A DNA stretch of 42,310 nt from an uncultured Campylobacter sp. (GTDB lineage: Bacteria; Campylobacterota; Campylobacteria; Campylobacterales; Campylobacteraceae): contig NZ_CALKZP010000034.1 of the NCBI RefSeq assembly GCF_938002845.1, forward strand, positions 1 through 42,310, in the 5' to 3' direction. A program made the translations under genes and the position numbers. Of the stretch, positions 33,394-41,799 are shown piece by piece (within the stretch, counting starts at the first letter, position 1; each line of letters starts with the position of its first letter). The notes under the pieces are model-generated. The model was not told where the DNA came from. It did no database searches and saw nothing but the letters and a program-made list of their open reading frames with translations.

Positions 33394-34290
33394 AGTAGCC
33401 TAGCTTTTGGGGCATAGCTAAATTAAAAGTAGTATCGCAGCAAGGAAAATCACGCTTAACTCTTAAAACGGAGCGAATTCCATCTTCGCGGGCAACGCAA
33501 GCGAAATTAAAATTTAAAAATAATTCTTGCGCGAAAAATTCCGCTAGCACGAGAAACTGGGATTTCATTTGCGCGAGTGGAATTTAAAATTTTAAAAGTA
33601 GCTTTTGTAGTGCGCGATTTTATCTGCGCGAAAAATGAAATTCTATCTGTAAAAGGTGGCGAAATTTTAAAATTTAAAGACACCCTCTCGCAGCTTAATT
33701 TAAAATTTGCCTCGAAAGCCAGACTTAAAATTTAATGCCAAACGCGATTTTAGCATTCTACCGCATCCATGAAATTTCAAATTCTCGCAAAGCGGCGGCA
33801 TTTTAAAATTTTAAGAAGCCTGATGCGTGTTGCGTGCGCGAGTAAATTTTGTGCAAGTAAATTTTATCCACCATGCAGAAATCAAAATTTTACCGCACAA
33901 GCAAAGCGAAAATCCTCTCCGCCTGCGCGAAATCCAAGAATTTTAGCGCTCAAACAAAGCGGAATTCTATCCACTCACGCGAAATCCAAAATTTCACTCG
34001 CGCCATAGAAGTTTAAAATTTCCGCAAAAATCAAGCTGCTTATATGTAAATTTAAAATTCCGCCTATCTGAAAAGCTTCGCGTTTAATCCGCCACGCAAC
34101 CAATATTAAATTTTTAAATTCCGCTCGCTCTGCCTATCTCGCAAACAAGTAAAATTTTAAAATTTATATATTCAAAGCCCAAAATCCCGCGCTTAAGCTT
34201 AAAATTTACCGCACGCAAGCGCAAAATCTGCGCAATCGCTTCTGTTTAAAAACCCCGATAGTTTGCCGCGTCCTAACCTAAATTAAATTT
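33394..34290. repeat. Long non-coding A/T-core minisatellite array
   Basis: About 900 bases without a recognisable gene. A/T cores (AAATTCCGC, GAATTTAAAATTT, GAAATTCTATC, AAATTTCC) alternate with GC-rich spacers that often contain GCGCGA or GCGAAA; examples are TGCGCGAAAAATTCCGC, TCTGCGCGAAAAATGAAATTC and AAGCGGAATTCTATCC. Spacing is irregular, about 20-35 bases. Several stop-free frames exist on both strands but give no protein resemblance. It matches the texture of the in-gene inserts. Confidence 0.6.
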
Positions 34291-34299
34291 TACATTTGC

Positions 34300-34305
34300 T
34301 ATAAT
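34300..34305 (+). promoter_or_regulatory. Probable -10 box of the DUF2018-ispB-hemA-proS operon
   Basis: TATAAT in TTTGCTATAATCGCG lies 23 bases before the first ATG of the operon. Confidence 0.55.
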
Positions 34306-34327
34306 CGCGAAATTTTAAGGAAGGTAA

Positions 34328-34573
34328 ATGGATATTTTTGAAGGCAGCCCAAGAGAGAAATTTTTTGAAATTTTATCCGCTGCAAGCCCTACTTTGGTGC
34401 AAAACGAAATCGAAGAAGCTCTAATCCGCCTAATCGCCTGTGAGCGGCTCTGCGAAGCGCGCGGCATTAGCGAGCGCGAGATCGAAAGCTTCATCGCGCA
34501 GCAGGATCTACAAGACGAGCTAAACGACAAATTTTTGCAAATGAGCGGAAATATCCTAAGCAATAACGAATAA
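34328..34573 (+). CDS. DUF2018 family protein
   Basis: This 81-residue acidic helical protein begins DIFEGSPREKFFEILSAASP and matches the small DUF2018 family that, from recall, occurs in epsilonproteobacteria directly before the polyprenyl synthase gene. No function is known. GGAAGG precedes the ATG. Its TAA shares a base with the ispB ATG (TAATG), so translation is coupled. Confidence 0.85.
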   Translation: MDIFEGSPREKFFEILSAASPTLVQNEIEEALIRLIACERLCEARGISEREIESFIAQQDLQDELNDKFLQMSGNILSNNE

Positions 34574-35565
34574 TGCAAGATCAAATCGATTTAATTATGA
34601 AAAGCTTCATCGCAGACTGCGGATATGAGCCGGCTAGCGAGATGTTTGATAGGCTAAGCCCCGGCAAAAAACTGCGCTCCAAGCTGCTGCTAAACATCGC
34701 GCAAAAGGATGAAAAATCACTGCGTTTGTGCGCGATCATCGAGCTCATTCAAGCCGCGAGCCTGCTGCACGACGACGTCATCGACGAAAGCTCGGTGCGC
34801 CGCGGCAAACCCTCGATCAACGCCACTTACGGCTCCAAAAACGCCGTGATGCTGGGCGATATACTCTATTCCAAGGCATACTTCGAGCTTTCTAAATTTG
34901 AAAACCACATCGCCGCCGCGCTTTCGCTCGCCGTCACGAAGCTTGCTGTGGGCGAGCTAATGGACGTGAGCTTAAGCGACGATTTCAACGACGATGCGAG
35001 CAAATATCTGCAGATGATCTATCTAAAAACCTCCGCTTTGATCGAAGAAGTCGCGCGCTGCGGGGCGTTTCTGAAATTCGGCGGCGCAGAAAATCGCGGC
35101 GAAATTTCAGATATGAGCGGCGCAAAAAACGAGGGTGAAATTCCAAGCGCCGCGAAAGATCATGATAAAATTTCAAGCGCGAGCGCAAAATTCGGCGAAT
35201 ACGGCAAAAATTTAGGGCTTGCCTTTCAGATTATCGACGATATTTTAGACGTGACGCAAAGCTCAGAAGCGCTCGGTAAGCCGAGCCTGAGCGATTTTGC
35301 GGAGGGCAAAACCACCCTGCCCTACATCTATTTATATGAAAATTTAGATGATTCGGAACGTCAAAAGCTAAAATCATTTTTTAAAAAGCAGCTTTGCCAG
35401 AGCGAAATTTCATGGATCAAGGCGAAGCTTAGCGAGCACGGCATCATCGAGCGCTGTATAAACGAAGCTCGCGCCTACGGGCAAAAGGCGCTTGAAGCCG
35501 TGGCGGAATTTAAAAACGACAAGCTGGAGCAAATCGTGCGAGATATGATAGATAGGGAGTTTTGA
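34573..35565 (+). CDS. ispB: Polyprenyl diphosphate synthase with insert
   Basis: This trans-prenyltransferase extends isoprenyl diphosphates, probably making the octaprenyl side chain for menaquinone. The first Asp-rich motif is LLHDDVIDE (Asp67-Asp71) with RRGKPS after it; the second is IIDDILD near residue 222, followed by LGKPSLSDFAEGKTTLP. The chain has 330 residues, about 35 more than expected, because of a low-complexity segment at about 169-206 just before the GLAFQIIDDILD helix. The chain length of the product cannot be told. It overlaps hemA by TGATG. Confidence 0.88.
   Translation: MQDQIDLIMKSFIADCGYEPASEMFDRLSPGKKLRSKLLLNIAQKDEKSLRLCAIIELIQAASLLHDDVIDESSVRRGKPSINATYGSKNAVMLGDILYSKAYFELSKFENHIAAALSLAVTKLAVGELMDVSLSDDFNDDASKYLQMIYLKTSALIEEVARCGAFLKFGGAENRGEISDMSGAKNEGEIPSAAKDHDKISSASAKFGEYGKNLGLAFQIIDDILDVTQSSEALGKPSLSDFAEGKTTLPYIYLYENLDDSERQKLKSFFKKQLCQSEISWIKAKLSEHGIIERCINEARAYGQKALEAVAEFKNDKLEQIVRDMIDREF
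35079..35190 (+). repeat. In-frame insert within ispB
   Basis: Codons about 169-206 encode GGAENRGEISDMSGAKNEGE and similar units. The repeated DNA unit is a GGCGCA block followed by a core GAAATTTCA, GAAATTCCA or AAAATTTCA at about 35-42-base spacing. The core is read as E-I-S/P here, whereas in rpiB and hemA it is read as (K/E)-N-S. Confidence 0.7.
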
Positions 35566-37121
35566 TGGCGTATATGAGCGTGAGCTTCACCCACAAAAAC
35601 ACGGACATCACGGTGCGCGAGAAGCTGTCGTTTTCAAACGACGTGCGCAAGAAAGAAATTTTGCGCCTTTTAGCTTCAAATTCTGCAATAGAGGAGTGTT
35701 TGGTGCTTAGCACCTGCAACCGAGTAGAAATTTTTACCGTCGTAAGCGACTTTGATGAAGCGCAAAAGTTCGTGCTTTTGGTACTTTCGCGCGTAAGCGG
35801 CGTGAGCTACGACGAGCTAGCCGAGCGCGCCGATATTTACGAAGATTACGGCGCGATACACCACCTTTTCGCCGTCGCAGCCTCTCTTGACAGCCTCGTA
35901 GTGGGCGAAACGCAGATCGTAGGCCAGCTCAAAGACGCCTATAAATTCGCGATGCAAAACGCTCGCGCCGGCGCGCAGATCGCAAGAGCGATAGATGAAG
36001 CGCTAAAGTGCGCGGCGCGCATACGCAATCAAACCGAAATTTCAAAAAATCCGATCTCGGTCTCAAGCGTCGCCGTGGCGATGGCAAAGGAAAAGTTAGG
36101 CTCCTTGCAGGGCGCGGACGCCGTGGTAGTGGGCGCGGGAGAGATGAGCGAGCTAGCGTGCAAACACCTGCTCGCAAACGGCGCGAATATCACGATCTTG
36201 AACCGAAATTTAGCCGGTGCGCGAAGGCTAGCCGCCTCGCTACTTGGCGAGAATTCCTTGGATGCGAAAAATTGCGCGGATGAAAATCCCGGCACAGGAA
36301 AAAATTCAGACGGCTTAAATTCCGGAAATGTCACGAATTTCGCGGGCGAAAATCCCGCACAAAAACAAAATTCCAAAGACGGCGTAAATTTTAATAAAAA
36401 GATTTTCACAGACGGCAATGAATCTCACATAGCAGGCGAAAATTCCAAAGGCGATAAAAATTCTGCCCCCTTCGCGAATTCCTCCGCGCAGGCACAATCC
36501 CGCATTAAAATCGATAGTCTTGATAATCTCAAAAAATATCTAAACGTAAATAGCCTATTTTTCAGCGCTACGGGCTCGCAGGAGCCGATCATTACCGATA
36601 GCTTGCTAGAGCCCAAAAGCTTTAAGCGATATTTTTTCGATATAGCTGTGCCGCGCGACGTGGAGCTTAGCCAGAGTGAGGATGTCGAGGTTTACAGCGT
36701 CGATGATCTGGAGGAGATCGTAAAGAAAAATTTGCTGCTTCGCGAGGAGCAGGCGCAGATCGCTTACTCCATCGTGGCAAAATGCACGAATGAGTTTTTC
36801 AAATGGCTCAAGGCGGCGGCATCCACGCCGATCATCAAGGCTTTGCGCCAAAGCGCGAAACAAGTAGCCGAGCTAGAACTAGCCAAGGCGCTTAAAAAGG
36901 GCTATCTAAAGCACAGCGATGCAGAGGAGGCGCGCAAGTTAATTCATCAGGTTTTTAAAGCGTTTCTGCACGCTCCGACGGTAAATTTAAAAAATCTTGG
37001 CGAAGCGGACGATGAGGGCGGCGCGGTAAACGCGCTGGTCGAAATTTTTGAACTGCAAGAAAACTACGAAAAATTTTTAAATCAAGAAAACGAGAAAAAG
37101 GACAGACAGAATGAAATTTAG
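35565..37121 (+). CDS. hemA: Glutamyl-tRNA reductase with large insert
   Basis: GluTR reduces glutamyl-tRNA to glutamate-1-semialdehyde, the first committed step of haem synthesis. The N-terminal catalytic domain has SFTHKNTDITVREKL and the nucleophile in LSTCNRVEIF (Cys51), with GETQIVGQLKDAY following. The NADPH domain has VVGAGEMSELACKHL, and the C-terminal dimerisation helix is present. The 518-residue length exceeds the usual ~430 because an ~85-residue Asn/Lys/Ser-rich insert (about 229-313) interrupts the NADPH domain between ARRLAASL and IDSLDNLKKYL. I chose the ATG at 35565, which overlaps the ispB stop. Confidence 0.93.
   Translation: MAYMSVSFTHKNTDITVREKLSFSNDVRKKEILRLLASNSAIEECLVLSTCNRVEIFTVVSDFDEAQKFVLLVLSRVSGVSYDELAERADIYEDYGAIHHLFAVAASLDSLVVGETQIVGQLKDAYKFAMQNARAGAQIARAIDEALKCAARIRNQTEISKNPISVSSVAVAMAKEKLGSLQGADAVVVGAGEMSELACKHLLANGANITILNRNLAGARRLAASLLGENSLDAKNCADENPGTGKNSDGLNSGNVTNFAGENPAQKQNSKDGVNFNKKIFTDGNESHIAGENSKGDKNSAPFANSSAQAQSRIKIDSLDNLKKYLNVNSLFFSATGSQEPIITDSLLEPKSFKRYFFDIAVPRDVELSQSEDVEVYSVDDLEEIVKKNLLLREEQAQIAYSIVAKCTNEFFKWLKAAASTPIIKALRQSAKQVAELELAKALKKGYLKHSDAEEARKLIHQVFKAFLHAPTVNLKNLGEADDEGGAVNALVEIFELQENYEKFLNQENEKKDRQNEI
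36250..36503 (+). repeat. In-frame insert within hemA
   Basis: Codons about 229-313 encode recurring ENS, ENP, KNS, QNS and NF phrases (for example GENPAQKQNSKDGVNFNKK). The DNA core GAAAATTCC/GAAAATCCC/AAAAATTC recurs roughly every 15-30 bases, nearly always in the same phase with AAT as the Asn codon. The position is a surface loop of the nucleotide-binding domain. Confidence 0.75.
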
Positions 37122-38829
37122 CAAGCTTTTCGCTCCGAGCCTAAAAGAGGCTCCCAGAGACGCGGTACTACCTAGCCACGCGCTTTTGATCCGCGCGGGA
37201 TTTATCGAGCAGCTGGGCAGCGGGCTTTATAATTTTTTGCCGCTAGGAAAGATAGTGCTGGAGCGGATCTGCGCCGTCATCAGGCAGGAGATGAACGCTG
37301 CGGGCGCGCAGGAGGTCTCTTTTAGCGTCGTGACGTCCGCGGATGCGTGGAAAAAAAGCGGTCGCTACGCCAAATACGGTAAGGAGCTGCTGCGTTTCAA
37401 AGACCGCAAGGATAACGACTTCGTGCTAAGCCCTACCAACGAGGAGGCGGCGGTTTTGATGGTAGCGGATAAGATCACGAGCTACAAGCAGCTGCCGCTA
37501 AATATCTATCAGATCAATACGAAATTCCGCGACGAGGCGCGCCCTCGCTTCGGGCTTCTGCGCGGACGCGAATTTATAATGAAAGATGGCTATAGCTTCC
37601 ACGCAGATGCTGCGGATATGAAGCGTGAGTTTGAGGTGATGAGGCAGGCGTACTCGCGGATCTTTACGCGGCTTGGGTTAAATTTTCGCGCAGTCGATGC
37701 GGACAGCGGCGCGATCGGCGGCAGCGGCAGCAAGGAGTTTATGGTGCTGGCGGATAACGGCGAGGACGATATCGTCGTGTGCAAGCGCTGCGAGTATGCC
37801 GCAAACATCGAGGCTGCGCGCCGTGCTCCCAAAACCACGAACGCCGCCGCGCCCGAAACCGACGGTATGATGAAATTTAAAACCCCCGCGATGAAAACGA
37901 TCGACGCGGTGGCGGAATTTTTCAAAGTGGATAAATTCTACACTATCAAAGCGGTGATCAAAAAAGCGCTATACGAGGATCGCAGCGAGATCGTAGCGTT
38001 TTTTATCCGCGGCTGCGACGAGCTGCAAGAGACCAAGGCGCAAAACGCCTGCGCCGCGCTTGAGCTAGTCGATGCCAGCGAGGAGGAGATCGCGCGAGCG
38101 GGCTTTACGGCGGGCTTTTGCGGACCTTTTGGGCTCGGCGAGGGAGCGAAATTTTACATCGACGCCGAGCTAAAAGGAGCGCGCGAGATGATCGCGGGCG
38201 CAAATGAGCCGGATTACCACTACGTGGGCGCTAGCGTGATAAATTTTAACGAATCACGCTTCGCGGATCTCGCCGCCGTAGGCGAAGGCGATGCATGTCC
38301 GTGCTGCGGCGGCGAGCTTGGCATCACAAAAGGCATCGAGGTGGGCCATATCTTTCAGCTCGGCACGCGATATTCCGAGCCGATGGGAGCGCGATTTTTG
38401 GATGCAAACGGCAAGGCTCGTGCGTTTTACATGGGCTGCTACGGCATCGGCGCAAGCCGCCTAATCGCCGTGGCGATCGAAAGCAGTCACGACGAGCGAG
38501 GCTGCGTGTGGCCGCGCGAGCTGGCGCCTTTCGAACTTGAGATCATCATCTCAAATCACAAAGACGCGGCGGCAGTAGAATTTGCCGAGAAACTATACGA
38601 GCAGTGCCGCGCGCGCGGAGTGCGCGTGCTACTTGATGATCGCGCGGAGCGTTTCGGCGTGAAGATGAACGACTTCGAACTGATGGGCTTTCCGTACGCA
38701 GTGCTCGTGGGCAAGGCCCTAGCTGAGGGAAGCGTCGAGTTCATCACCCGTGCAGGCCTAAAGCGGCAGAGCGTAAGCGCGGATGAAATTTTAAAATTTA
38801 TCGAGAAAAAATTAGCCGAGAAAAATTAG
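37111..38829 (+). CDS. proS: Prolyl-tRNA synthetase
   Basis: ProS charges tRNA-Pro. The 572-residue bacterial-type enzyme has the class II core (GFIEQLGSGLYNFLPLG, then SPTNEEAA, FRDEARPRFGLLRGREFIMKDGYSF), a central INS editing domain with the YbaK-like pattern (about 230-380), the GCYGIGASRLIAVAIE motif and the C-terminal anticodon-binding domain. Length is normal and there is no low-complexity insert. It overlaps the hemA end by 11 bases. A family hairpin follows 10 bases after the stop. Confidence 0.96.
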   Translation: MKFSKLFAPSLKEAPRDAVLPSHALLIRAGFIEQLGSGLYNFLPLGKIVLERICAVIRQEMNAAGAQEVSFSVVTSADAWKKSGRYAKYGKELLRFKDRKDNDFVLSPTNEEAAVLMVADKITSYKQLPLNIYQINTKFRDEARPRFGLLRGREFIMKDGYSFHADAADMKREFEVMRQAYSRIFTRLGLNFRAVDADSGAIGGSGSKEFMVLADNGEDDIVVCKRCEYAANIEAARRAPKTTNAAAPETDGMMKFKTPAMKTIDAVAEFFKVDKFYTIKAVIKKALYEDRSEIVAFFIRGCDELQETKAQNACAALELVDASEEEIARAGFTAGFCGPFGLGEGAKFYIDAELKGAREMIAGANEPDYHYVGASVINFNESRFADLAAVGEGDACPCCGGELGITKGIEVGHIFQLGTRYSEPMGARFLDANGKARAFYMGCYGIGASRLIAVAIESSHDERGCVWPRELAPFELEIIISNHKDAAAVEFAEKLYEQCRARGVRVLLDDRAERFGVKMNDFELMGFPYAVLVGKALAEGSVEFITRAGLKRQSVSADEILKFIEKKLAEKN

Positions 38830-38839
38830 TAAGCGCGTG

Positions 38840-38868
38840 AAATTTAGCCCTAAATTTGGGCTAAATTT
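38840..38868 (+). terminator. Hairpin after proS, AAATTTAGCCC family
   Basis: AAATTTAGCCC (38840-38850) and GGGCTAAATTT (38858-38868) form a perfect 11-bp stem with a 7-base loop followed by TTG. It lies 10 bases after the proS stop, the best-placed copy of this repeated hairpin. Confidence 0.6.
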
Positions 38869-39376
38869 TGCCACCATATTTTGAAATTTGCAAGCTGATT
38901 TTGCTACGCGGCACGGCGTGAATTTTATAAATTTACCGCGCATGACGTCGAAGTAAAACTTAGGCGCAACGATAAAATTTACGCTTAAGCTGCACTGCCA
39001 TTTCACTACAGCTAAATTTTAAAGTATGAGTTTGCGACTAAGATTACATCGACAGCCAAAAACCGCCGCCCAAAAGCGAGTAAATTTAAAGCACCAACTT
39101 GACCGCGCAAGTAAAAAGCGCGTTTCAACAACTTCCCGCAAGAGTTGCCAAAACAAAATTCCGTGATAAAATCCCGATCTCTGCCCGCCCTTTTACTAAA
39201 ACGATTTTTAAAAAGCGAAATTTAAGCAGCGTTTTCGCTCCTTTGATTTCGCTCTTTAAATTTAAGATTTAAATTTCGCGGCGTAACTGGCGCATAAATT
39301 TAATCAGCGCGCAAAAGCCGATCAGAAATTTTACCAGGTCAAAATTTTGCCTAAATTTATTCGGCGACGACCGAGT
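38869..39376. other. Non-coding A/T-core filler
   Basis: No gene or RNA can be supported. A/T cores (GAATTTTAT, AAATTTCGCGGCG, AAATTCCGTG, AAATTTTACC) recur between short GC-rich blocks, resembling the arrays at 3438 and 33394 but looser. Confidence 0.45.
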
Positions 39377-39967
39377 TTAAATTTTATTCGTAGGTTTTTC
39401 GTAGTAGCCCCATTTGGCGCGGTATTTTCTCCTCGCTATCCGAGTCAAAACGATCTGAATGACAAAAGCGCAAGCGAACCGCTGCCCCATTTCAAATATG
39501 TGATTCTATAGGAATCGGATATGGTATCGTAATAAAACCTGGTTGCAAAAGTATAATCGTATTTTAAAACAATTTGCCCGTCTTTAAGGGCGATCTGCCG
39601 TGCAAGGTCGGTATCGCCCCCGATCCTTTGGTACCAAATTTTTACGTCCTTGTCGTATATCGCGGCCTTGTATCCGTCTATCTGCGTACCGTAAACATCT
39701 AAAGAAAAACGCCCTGCTTAAGCGCGCTATCCACTAAATTTAACCTATAGTAACTAGCCCCTCTGCTCTTATTCGTTTGCACATATATGACGCGCCCTCT
39801 ATGGTCTGCAAATCCTCTGGGCTAGACGGTAGCACCGCGGTGTAGGACATATACAGCGCCGCACCCGCGCCAAGGATAAAAAACAGCAGCACGCATCTTA
39901 AAAGCATATTCATCTGATTAAAGCTAGCGATCTTTTTTTCATCGTATTTTGTATCAAAAAACATCAA
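39377..39967 (-). pseudogene. Frameshifted small membrane protein gene
   Basis: Good protein sequence runs across several frames on the minus strand. The start (MMFFDTKYDEKK, with a membrane helix MLLRCVLLFFILGAGAALYM) runs to DLQTIEG. After one shift comes IYVQTNKSRGASYYRLNLVD, and after another LDVYGTQIDGYKAAIYDKDV to FYYDTISDSYRITYLKWGS. A third leads to a second membrane helix ACAFVIQIVLTRIARRKYR and a stop at 39377. The plan of helix, beta domain, helix resembles DUF3592-type proteins, which is a guess. At least three frameshifts make it a dead gene, unless the assembly is poor here. Confidence 0.65.
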
Positions 39968-40230
39968 ACCTCTTTTAGTTAAATTTTATCTCGGCACTTC
40001 ATCCTGGCGCGCCGTAGTGGCAGAAAAGCGGAGCTACGTCGCTATAAGCTATCGCGATCTTTAAATCCGCATTTTTTCAGCTAATACGGCTCGGTTTTTC
40101 CGTCGCCGCGCGCAATACAAGGTACTGCTTCTGCCAAAATCCAGCTTGTATTTTCATTCGACGAAGCGTAAATTTAAAAGCTAAATTTAAAAAGCGCGCG
40201 AAAGAAAAATATTTCTCTTTTTAAATTCCG

Positions 40231-40698
40231 CTAAAATTTTATCCAAAATGCGGCAAGCTCGTAGCTGCGAGGCTCGCCCAACCCGCTGAAGCTTTCAAAC
40301 GCAAGCATAACGCCGCTGCTTAAGCTTAGCTCCAAACCCTCATCCGTTGCGCGCTCGCGATACTCGATCCGCTCACGATTTAAAGCGCTTTTTACGGCCG
40401 CAAGATCGATAGGAGCAGGGCAGCCCGATAATATCCAAGGCTCGATTTCGATTTGCCCCGCCCTTGCGCCGCCTAAATCAAGAGGCTCGCTTCTGAAATG
40501 ATCCGAAAAAATCATAAAAATTTCATCCCGAAAAAAGTGAAACTCAAAGGCGCCGTATCTTAAAATTTCAGCCCCCGCGCTCTTAAAGCTCGCATCCGCA
40601 GGGCCCAACATCGCGATGGTCTGCGCGCAACTCAATCCTCTTCTTACGTCAGTAAACTCGCCCCAGCGAAAAAATTTAAGCATATCGATTTTTAGCAT
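40231..40698 (-). CDS. Small soluble protein, unknown
   Basis: This 155-residue protein is unrecognised. I chose the ATG at 40698, which has AAAGGGG just upstream, over the longer frame from 40791, whose first 31 residues look unlike protein. It has the phrases FFRWGEFTDVRRGLSCAQTIAMLG and EILRYGAFEFHFFRDEIFMI, an alternating strand/helix pattern, and acidic middle. The pattern recalls small cytoplasmic proteins found as orphan immunity-like genes, but I cannot assign a family. It stands alone among decayed accessory genes. Confidence 0.6.
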   Translation of the reverse strand: MLKIDMLKFFRWGEFTDVRRGLSCAQTIAMLGPADASFKSAGAEILRYGAFEFHFFRDEIFMIFSDHFRSEPLDLGGARAGQIEIEPWILSGCPAPIDLAAVKSALNRERIEYRERATDEGLELSLSSGVMLAFESFSGLGEPRSYELAAFWIKF

Positions 40699-41082
40699 TT
40701 CACCCCTTTGGCGGCGTTTGAAAGATACTGCGCGCAAGCAAAGCCTAATAAAATTTAGCGTCCGCGGCCGCAAAAAAACGGGCGGGCGCAATCAAAAGTG
40801 CGCGGGCGCGTCTTATAAATTTTACTCGCTATACGCGCCAAATTCTAATACTGCGCTCGCAATATGAGCGAATACGGATGCCAGTGCCGTCGTTACAAAC
40901 CCTAGCTTTCAGCTTTATATCGCACCGCTACCTGCGAAGCGACAAACCGCGCAGATCCGATGTTTACCGATTAAAATTTCACAAGCGCCGTAATATCCGG
41001 TTTAAGAAGCGATCTTATAAATCCGCTTTAGCTCATCTGGCGCTGTATTGCGAGTAGATAAACTCGTTTGAGGCCGTCAAGG
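40699..41082. other. Non-coding gap before mdaB
   Basis: I see no gene, RNA or repeat worth naming here. GC-rich patches such as GTCCGCGGCCGC alternate with AAATTT words. A plus-strand open frame at 40616-40867 has no ribosome-binding site or family features. Confidence 0.4.
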
Positions 41083-41661
41083 CTAGCCGAAAATCCTTTT
41101 TAGATGCGCTTCGTAATCTCTCATAAAACGCTCCACATCAGGGTTTTTAACGACGTCGTTGCACATAAAAGTAGGCAGCCTTTTCGTGCCTAAAAATTCA
41201 TTTGCCTTATGAAAATGCAAATAAACGCCGTCCACGCCCATGCCCTCGAAAAAATCGCCTGGCTTCTCAAACGCCTGAAGCGGCGCATTCCAAGTAACGC
41301 TTAGCATGTGCGATTTGCCCTTTATCAGCCCGCCGGTGCCGTATCCGTCGTTTGGATTTGCGCTGTGTCGCCCGTCGTTTGCCACTATCTTGCCCATACC
41401 GCTCATAAACACCTCGTCTACGTATTTTTTGACGAACCAAGGCTCGCCCATTCACCACGCGGGCATCTGCCAGATTACGGCGTCCATCCATAGAAATTTC
41501 TCCACCTCGCCCTCTAAGTCGTAGCCCTCATGTATCGTAGTTTCGCGCGTTTCGTGCCCTAGGGCTTGTAGCGTCTTTTTGGCTAGCTCGTGCAAGGTTT
41601 TACTTAGCTTGCCGCCATTGCCGTTAAACGGCGCTCCGCCGTTAATCAGTAATATTTTCAT
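41083..41661 (-). pseudogene. mdaB: mdaB (NADPH-quinone reductase) split by a nonsense codon
   Basis: MdaB is a flavodoxin-like NAD(P)H:quinone oxidoreductase protecting against oxidants. The first 69 codons (MKILLINGGAPFNGNGGKL to DAVIWQMPAW) and the next 123 (MGEPWFVKKYVDEVF to YEAHLKRIFG) are in the same frame, separated only by TGA at 41452-41454. The family has a double Trp here (QMPxWWMGEPW), so TGG has become TGA by one base change at codon 70. FMN-binding and catalytic parts are otherwise intact. The TGA is directly followed by ATG, so re-initiation could make two fragments. It could also be a sequencing error. Confidence 0.85.
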
Positions 41662-41799
41662 TTTGATCCTTTTGATTAAATTTATTCGTTAGTGACTCAC
41701 CGCGCCTAAGTTCAAATTCCACCTCGCAGCCCTATGCGCAAATGTAAGCGTAAATTTTACGAAGCGTTTAATTACTAAATTTTACTTTCACGCCGCAGT

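Noticed and set aside
33769..34008. A 79-codon plus-strand open frame in the long array
   Set aside because: It has no ribosome-binding site or family features and simply follows A/T-core repeats.
39968..40230. Short coding-like scraps on the minus strand between two accessory genes
   Set aside because: Segments such as AYSDVAPLFCHYGAPG are too short and interrupted to call even a remnant.
41452..41454. TGA read as Trp (altered genetic code or recoding)
   Set aside because: TGA ends many intact genes here, including fxsA, ispB, rpiB and the 80-residue gene, so the code is standard and mdaB is simply interrupted.
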